Shown: piece after piece, positions 23,713-27,347 of the stretch | Position numbering within the stretch: position 1 is the stretch's first letter | How the letters are laid out: every line of letters starts with the position of its first letter | NCBI GenBank assembly: GCA_910586575.1 | Contig: CAJUJQ010000028.1 | Coordinates: 1 to 27,347, forward strand | Origin: an uncultured Clostridia bacterium | GTDB lineage: Bacteria; Bacillota; Clostridia; Oscillospirales; Butyricicoccaceae | Direction: 5' to 3' | Length of the DNA stretch: 27,347 bases | Program-made: the position numbers and the translations under genes | Notes under the pieces: model-generated | What the model saw: only the letters and a program-made list of their open reading frames with translations | Database searches by the model: none | What the model was told of the DNA's origin: nothing

Positions 23713-23885
23713 GCTGGACGCTGAATAAAACCGCGTAAAACCGGCGGGCATGTCAGATTTTTCCGTTCGCCGCAGGAGGGGAGGGAATCCTTGCCGGTGG
23801 GCTGCGCGCCTGTTTCTCACGTCCCTTGCCAATGTGCCCAATATTTGGCGGTTCTGCACAAAGAATTGTATTTGAAATTTTGCTT

Positions 23886-23912
23886 TTGACTTTTGTCGAA
23901 CTATGTTATAAT
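23886..23912 (+). promoter_or_regulatory. Promoter of rlmB and the downstream gene
   Basis: TTGACT (23886-23891) and TATAAT (23907-23912) have a 15-base spacer; reading the -10 as TAATAA gives 17. Transcription would start near 23919. Confidence 0.65.
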
Positions 23913-23951
23913 AAAGTGTAACAATGTTTGACTGTCCATCGGAGGTTGTTC

Positions 23952-24755
23952 ATGCCTTTTCATTATAATAGATCAAATCAGCCCTCAAAAGGCCGGAAAC
24001 CCGGCCGCGAAGATATAAATGACGCCGCCCAGCTGCTGGAAGGACGCAACGCCGTTCTGGAACACCTGCGCGCGGGCGGCCCCACCGATAAATTGTTCGC
24101 CGCCGAAGGCTCCGAGGTCCGGCTCGGCGACATTCTTTCCCTTGCCCGGAAACAGGGCATTCCCGTCACCGTCTGCGACCGGCGCAGGCTGGACGCGATG
24201 AGCCTTACCGGAAACCATCAGGGCATTATTGCCCAGGCGGCTGCCCATGCTTATGTTTCGCTTGAGGAGCTGTTTCAGGTTGCTGCCGGCCGCGGCGAGC
24301 CGCCCCTGTTCGTCGTCTGCGATGGGATAGAAGATCCCCAGAACCTTGGGGCGGTTATCCGTTCCGCCGAAACCGCCGGGGCACACGGGGTTATTATCCC
24401 CAAACGCCGCGCCGCTGGGCTGACCGCTGCCGTCGCCCGCGCGTCCGCCGGTGCGCTTGAGCATATTGGCGTGCACAAGGCCGTGAATCTGGCAGCTGTG
24501 ATGGATACCCTCAAAGAGCGGGGCGTCTGGATTTTTGGGGCGGAGGCCGACGGCACCGTCAGCCTTTATGACGCTGATTTTGCAGGCCCCACCGCCATCG
24601 TGATCGGGTCGGAAGGCGCCGGAATGGGCCGTTTGATTCGTGAAAAATGTGATTTTATCGTTAGTATCCCCTTGCGCGGCAGGGTTAATTCCCTGAATGC
24701 TTCCAATGCCGCCGCTGTGCTGCTGTTTGAAGCGGTGCGCCGCCGCATGCGTTGA
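23952..24755 (+). CDS. rlmB: 23S rRNA (guanosine-2'-O)-methyltransferase RlmB (TrmH family)
   Basis: A 267-residue SPOUT methyltransferase. Residues 26-100 are the SpoU substrate-binding domain ('LLEGRNAVLEHLRAGGPTDKLF', 'NHQGIIAQAA'). Residues 110-265 are the knotted S-adenosylmethionine domain, with all three motifs: 'DGIEDPQNLGAVIRSAETAGAHGVI', 'AIVIGSEGAGMGRLIRE' and 'SIPLRGRVNSLNASNAAAVLLFEA'. It should 2'-O-methylate G2251 of 23S rRNA by homology; a tRNA target cannot be excluded. The start at 23952 follows GGAGGTTGTTC. A short basic N-terminal extension precedes the first domain. The P-type ATPase-like gene follows 35 bases later, probably in the same transcript. Confidence 0.93.
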   Translation: MPFHYNRSNQPSKGRKPGREDINDAAQLLEGRNAVLEHLRAGGPTDKLFAAEGSEVRLGDILSLARKQGIPVTVCDRRRLDAMSLTGNHQGIIAQAAAHAYVSLEELFQVAAGRGEPPLFVVCDGIEDPQNLGAVIRSAETAGAHGVIIPKRRAAGLTAAVARASAGALEHIGVHKAVNLAAVMDTLKERGVWIFGAEADGTVSLYDADFAGPTAIVIGSEGAGMGRLIREKCDFIVSIPLRGRVNSLNASNAAAVLLFEAVRRRMR

Positions 24756-24790
24756 GATACGTTTGTTTATATAGATTTTAAGGAGTCGCT

Positions 24791-27286
24791 ATGTCTAAAA
24801 ATATTATGGATACCCAAGAGCTGAGCGAAATCCGCGCACTGATTGGGGATATAGAGGATACGCCGAAAAAGCCTCCGCAGCGTCCCGCGCGGCAGCAGGA
24901 GTCGGAGTCTCGGCGCGCGCCGAGACAGGCGCAGCCGGAACCCCAGAGAGCACCGAGACAGGCGCAGCCGGAACCTCGGAGAGCACCGCGTCAGGCGGAG
25001 CCGGAGCTACGGCGCGCACCCCGTCAAGCAGAGCAGGAACCCCGGCGCGTGCCGCGTCAGACGGAGCCGGAACCCCGGCGGGCCGCACCGCGCCGTGCAG
25101 CCGACCCGGCTTCCCTGGAAGCAACCCAGCCCGTCCCGCGCCATGCCGCGCGGCAGAGTGCCAGACCGGGGCAGCCCTCCCGGCAGGCCGCCCCGCAGCA
25201 GCAGGCGCAGCGTTCCGCGCCCCCTCCGCACGCGGCAGCCCAGTCGCCCGGGGACGCCTATAATTTAGACGAGATTTTGTCAGAGGTCAGCGGCGTTGTC
25301 GAGCGCGGCGCTTCCGAAAAAGCGCACGATACCCAGCGTCCGCGCGCCCGTCCGGTTCACCGTGAGGCGCCGCGCTCCCATCCCGCCGAGCCGCAGCGCT
25401 CCCATCCCGCCGAGCCGCAGCGCAGCGCGGCGCCCCCGCAGAAAAAGCCCCGCGTCGTCCCGATCCGTCCGCAATACGAGGAGGAAGAGGACGATGACGA
25501 ATATGAGGAAATCGACGAGCGCGAGGAGCGCCGCGAGGTCAAACGCGCCCGCCGTGAAGCCGAGCGCGAACGCCGCCGCACCGTCAAGGAAGCCAAGCGC
25601 GTGACCAACGAGGAGGACGAAGAAATCGTCCTGCGCCAGCCCCGGCAGGCGCAGGCGACCTGCGCGCGGCGCGCAAAAAGCCTGGGTTCCAGAAGCCTGG
25701 TTGTGCTGCTGATGGCGCTTGCTTCGCTTTACCTGACACTCGCGCCGGGCTTCGGCATGCCGCTTCCGAAGCAGATCAATTTCCTGGAAAGTCCGACGAT
25801 TACAGTGCTGGCGCTGCTGCTGATCCAGTTTATCGCGATGTTTGCCGGGATTGATGTGGTCGGCCTTGGATTTTATAACCTGTTCTCCGCGAAGCCCGAC
25901 CGGCGGTCGTTGGTTTCGGTTGCCATGCTGGCTTCCCTGCTGCATGGGCTGACCATTATCCTGGCCCCTGCGTGGAGCGCTTATTTCCCGTACTGCGCGG
26001 TTTCCATCGTGCTGCTGTTCGCGATGATGACTGAGGAGAAAAACCGGCTTTCCGCCCGCTGCCGCGTGTTTAAGGCGGTCAGCCTGTCGGAAAACCCCAT
26101 TTTGGTATACAGCCATCTCGACCCTGACGACCGTCCGCGCCGCGCGTTCAAATACCAGTGCTCGGACAATACGGAGTTCCTGCGCGAGCTGGAACGGCCC
26201 GACTACGCGGAGCGGTTCAGCTCCATTTATGTCCCGCTGGCGCTGGCGGTTGCCGCTGTTTTCTCGATTATTTCGGCGTTTTCCAATAACGACCCGTCCC
26301 GGTTCTTCCTGTCCTTTTCGGTGATGCTTTCGGTGGGTGCGCCGCTTGGTATCCTGTGCGCGGCGGGCAGCCCGTATAAGAATGTCTCCCGGCGGCTGCT
26401 GGGCGACGGTGCGGCGATTGCCGGGGCACGGGGGGCGCAGCGCCTGCGCGCCGCCAAGGAAGCCGTCCTGAACGATACCGACCTGTTCCCGGCGGGTTCC
26501 ATCTCCATTCAGGGAATTACCAACTACGGGATATATACCGATGAAAAGCTGCTTGCCTACGCGGCAGCGATTACGAACGACAACGGCCTGGAGCTTGGCC
26601 GCGTGTTTGCCGAGGAGCTTCACCGCGGTTATGGCCGGCCGGTGCGGGCGACCCGTATCCTGCGCTATGAAAGCGGCGGTATTTCGGGCGACATCGGCGG
26701 CGACAGCGTGATGCTGGGTACGGCGGCGTTTCTGGCGCGCATGGGTGTCCGCGTCAAAGAGACCAAGAATATCGAAAACGGCGTGTTTATCGTTGTCAAC
26801 AGCTACCCTGCGGGCGTGTTCAACCTGCAATATCATCCTTCGGCGCAGGCTTACGGCGGCATCCACACCATGAAGCGGGCAGGGGTTACCCCCATCATTG
26901 CGGCGACCGATTTCAACATTTCGCCCGCGATGATTTCCAGCCTGTTTGAGCTGCGCCAGGGTGCAGTCGGTGAAGTGCCCACCGAACGTGCCCAGGTTTA
27001 TCAGAACCCGGCTTACGTTGAGGGCGACCCCCCGGGGGCGCTGCTTTCCAGAAACAGCATTACCCCCTATGCCAATGTTTTCCTTTGCGCGGACAAGCTG
27101 GCGGGCGTGGTGCGTTCTAACCTGATTTTAGGAGGCTTTGCGGGTGTGTCCGGCATGCTGATTATGTTTTACCTGACTTATCTTGCCGAATTTGCCGCGA
27201 TTTCCCCGCAGAATGTTTTGCTGTATCTGCTGCTGTGGTATATCCCGGTGATGTTCATTACATACGGTACCCGGCGGCTGGATTGA
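24791..27286 (+). CDS. Degenerate P1B-type ATPase-like membrane protein with long disordered N-terminus
   Basis: An 831-residue protein. Residues 1-300 are low complexity: five 11-residue repeats (41-95), two RSHPAEPQ repeats (195-210), then an acidic and a basic stretch (229-272). Predicted membrane helices lie near 302-320, 336-358, 373-393, 398-413, 478-497, 505-526, 776-798 and 807-825, the 2+2+2+2 order of heavy-metal P-type ATPases. Key sites are altered. The CPC helix reads GAPLGILCAAGSP. The position of DKTGT reads NDTDL (561-565). No TGE is present in the short loop 414-477, and no GDGxND is seen. Later segments still fit: 'GGDSVMLGTAAFLARMGV' and 'GVFIVVNSYPAGVFNLQY' (N/P-domain), 'ANVFLCADKLAGVVRSNL'. 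AAGGAG precedes the start. Function unknown; not expected to hydrolyse ATP. Confidence 0.8.
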   Translation: MSKNIMDTQELSEIRALIGDIEDTPKKPPQRPARQQESESRRAPRQAQPEPQRAPRQAQPEPRRAPRQAEPELRRAPRQAEQEPRRVPRQTEPEPRRAAPRRAADPASLEATQPVPRHAARQSARPGQPSRQAAPQQQAQRSAPPPHAAAQSPGDAYNLDEILSEVSGVVERGASEKAHDTQRPRARPVHREAPRSHPAEPQRSHPAEPQRSAAPPQKKPRVVPIRPQYEEEEDDDEYEEIDEREERREVKRARREAERERRRTVKEAKRVTNEEDEEIVLRQPRQAQATCARRAKSLGSRSLVVLLMALASLYLTLAPGFGMPLPKQINFLESPTITVLALLLIQFIAMFAGIDVVGLGFYNLFSAKPDRRSLVSVAMLASLLHGLTIILAPAWSAYFPYCAVSIVLLFAMMTEEKNRLSARCRVFKAVSLSENPILVYSHLDPDDRPRRAFKYQCSDNTEFLRELERPDYAERFSSIYVPLALAVAAVFSIISAFSNNDPSRFFLSFSVMLSVGAPLGILCAAGSPYKNVSRRLLGDGAAIAGARGAQRLRAAKEAVLNDTDLFPAGSISIQGITNYGIYTDEKLLAYAAAITNDNGLELGRVFAEELHRGYGRPVRATRILRYESGGISGDIGGDSVMLGTAAFLARMGVRVKETKNIENGVFIVVNSYPAGVFNLQYHPSAQAYGGIHTMKRAGVTPIIAATDFNISPAMISSLFELRQGAVGEVPTERAQVYQNPAYVEGDPPGALLSRNSITPYANVFLCADKLAGVVRSNLILGGFAGVSGMLIMFYLTYLAEFAAISPQNVLLYLLLWYIPVMFITYGTRRLD
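24911..25075 (+). repeat. Five 33-base tandem coding repeats
   Basis: Each unit codes for (R/Q)R(A/V)PRQ(A/T)(Q/E)(P/Q)E(P/L). The units differ at a few bases, so the array is older than the perfect repeat at 25373. It sits in the disordered N-terminus of the ATPase-like protein. Confidence 0.85.
25373..25420 (+). repeat. Perfect 24-base tandem repeat, two copies
   Basis: The unit CGCTCCCATCCCGCCGAGCC plus GCAG occurs twice without a difference, coding RSHPAEPQ twice. Identity suggests a recent duplication, and copy number may vary between strains. Confidence 0.85.
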
Positions 27287-27347
27287 CGCGTTATATATAC
27301 TCGCGAATGAAAAGATTTGCCGTATTCACCCACCCTGCCCGCCATCC

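Noticed and set aside
25280..26866. A 528-codon open frame on the - strand
   Set aside because: It is antisense to the ATPase-like gene and has no ribosome site or recognisable domain.
27307..27347. Possible start of another gene at the right edge
   Set aside because: ATG with 13 open codons but no ribosome site; too short to judge.

Overview
The window looks like chromosome from a fairly GC-rich anaerobic Firmicute of class Clostridia, most likely Oscillospirales/Ruminococcaceae-like. That placement is inferred from gene content and style: strong GGAGG-type ribosome sites, TTGACA/TATAAT promoters with 17-base spacers, FeoAB iron uptake, DegV, PadR with DUF2812, WYL, and a pgk-tpi-gpmI-eno cluster. 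I see no rRNA, tRNA, CRISPR array, prophage or insertion sequence. The Xer-type recombinase is chromosomal in character. Layout, left to right: (1) 71-2763, + strand: a small Cys-rich protein, a GNAT acetyltransferase, an AraC-type regulator and an inositol 2-dehydrogenase-like Gfo/Idh/MocA oxidoreductase. (2) 2771-6029, - strand: a ferrous iron operon feoA-feoB followed by a Cof-type HAD phosphatase, with a clear promoter and terminator. (3) 6053-7671, - strand: a 40-residue protein, then a PflX-like radical SAM domain fused in one frame to a GNAT acetyltransferase. (4) 7770-9975: a WYL regulator and a Xer-like tyrosine recombinase, divergently transcribed from two near-consensus promoters. 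(5) 10048-16008, - strand: the lower glycolysis operon pgk-tpiA-gpmI-eno, without gapA. Its promoter leads straight into a long 5' leader hairpin. Every gene junction carries hairpins, and the 496-base pgk-tpiA gap holds about ten. GpmI has an extra Ala/Lys/Glu-rich N-terminus of about 84 residues. (6) 16119-17643, - strand: trmL then degV. (7) 17819-20010, - strand: a membrane fusion protein and a MacB/FtsX-type permease with no ATPase gene beside them. (8) 20011-20838: a 460-base gap, possibly a genomic repeat, then a small orphan gene with its own promoter and terminator. (9) 20861-23712, - strand: a PadR repressor and two DUF2812 membrane proteins, whose promoter carries two matching dyad operators. 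(10) 23886-27286, + strand: rlmB followed by a large membrane protein. The most unusual item is that last gene (24791-27286). It has the eight-helix layout of a heavy-metal P-type ATPase, but the phosphorylation motif is replaced (DKTGT position reads NDTDL), no TGE or GDGxND motif is visible, and a disordered tail of about 300 residues with tandem repeats is added. It looks like a catalytically dead P-type ATPase relative. Other leads are the hairpin array in the glycolytic operon, the GpmI tail, and the radical SAM-GNAT fusion.
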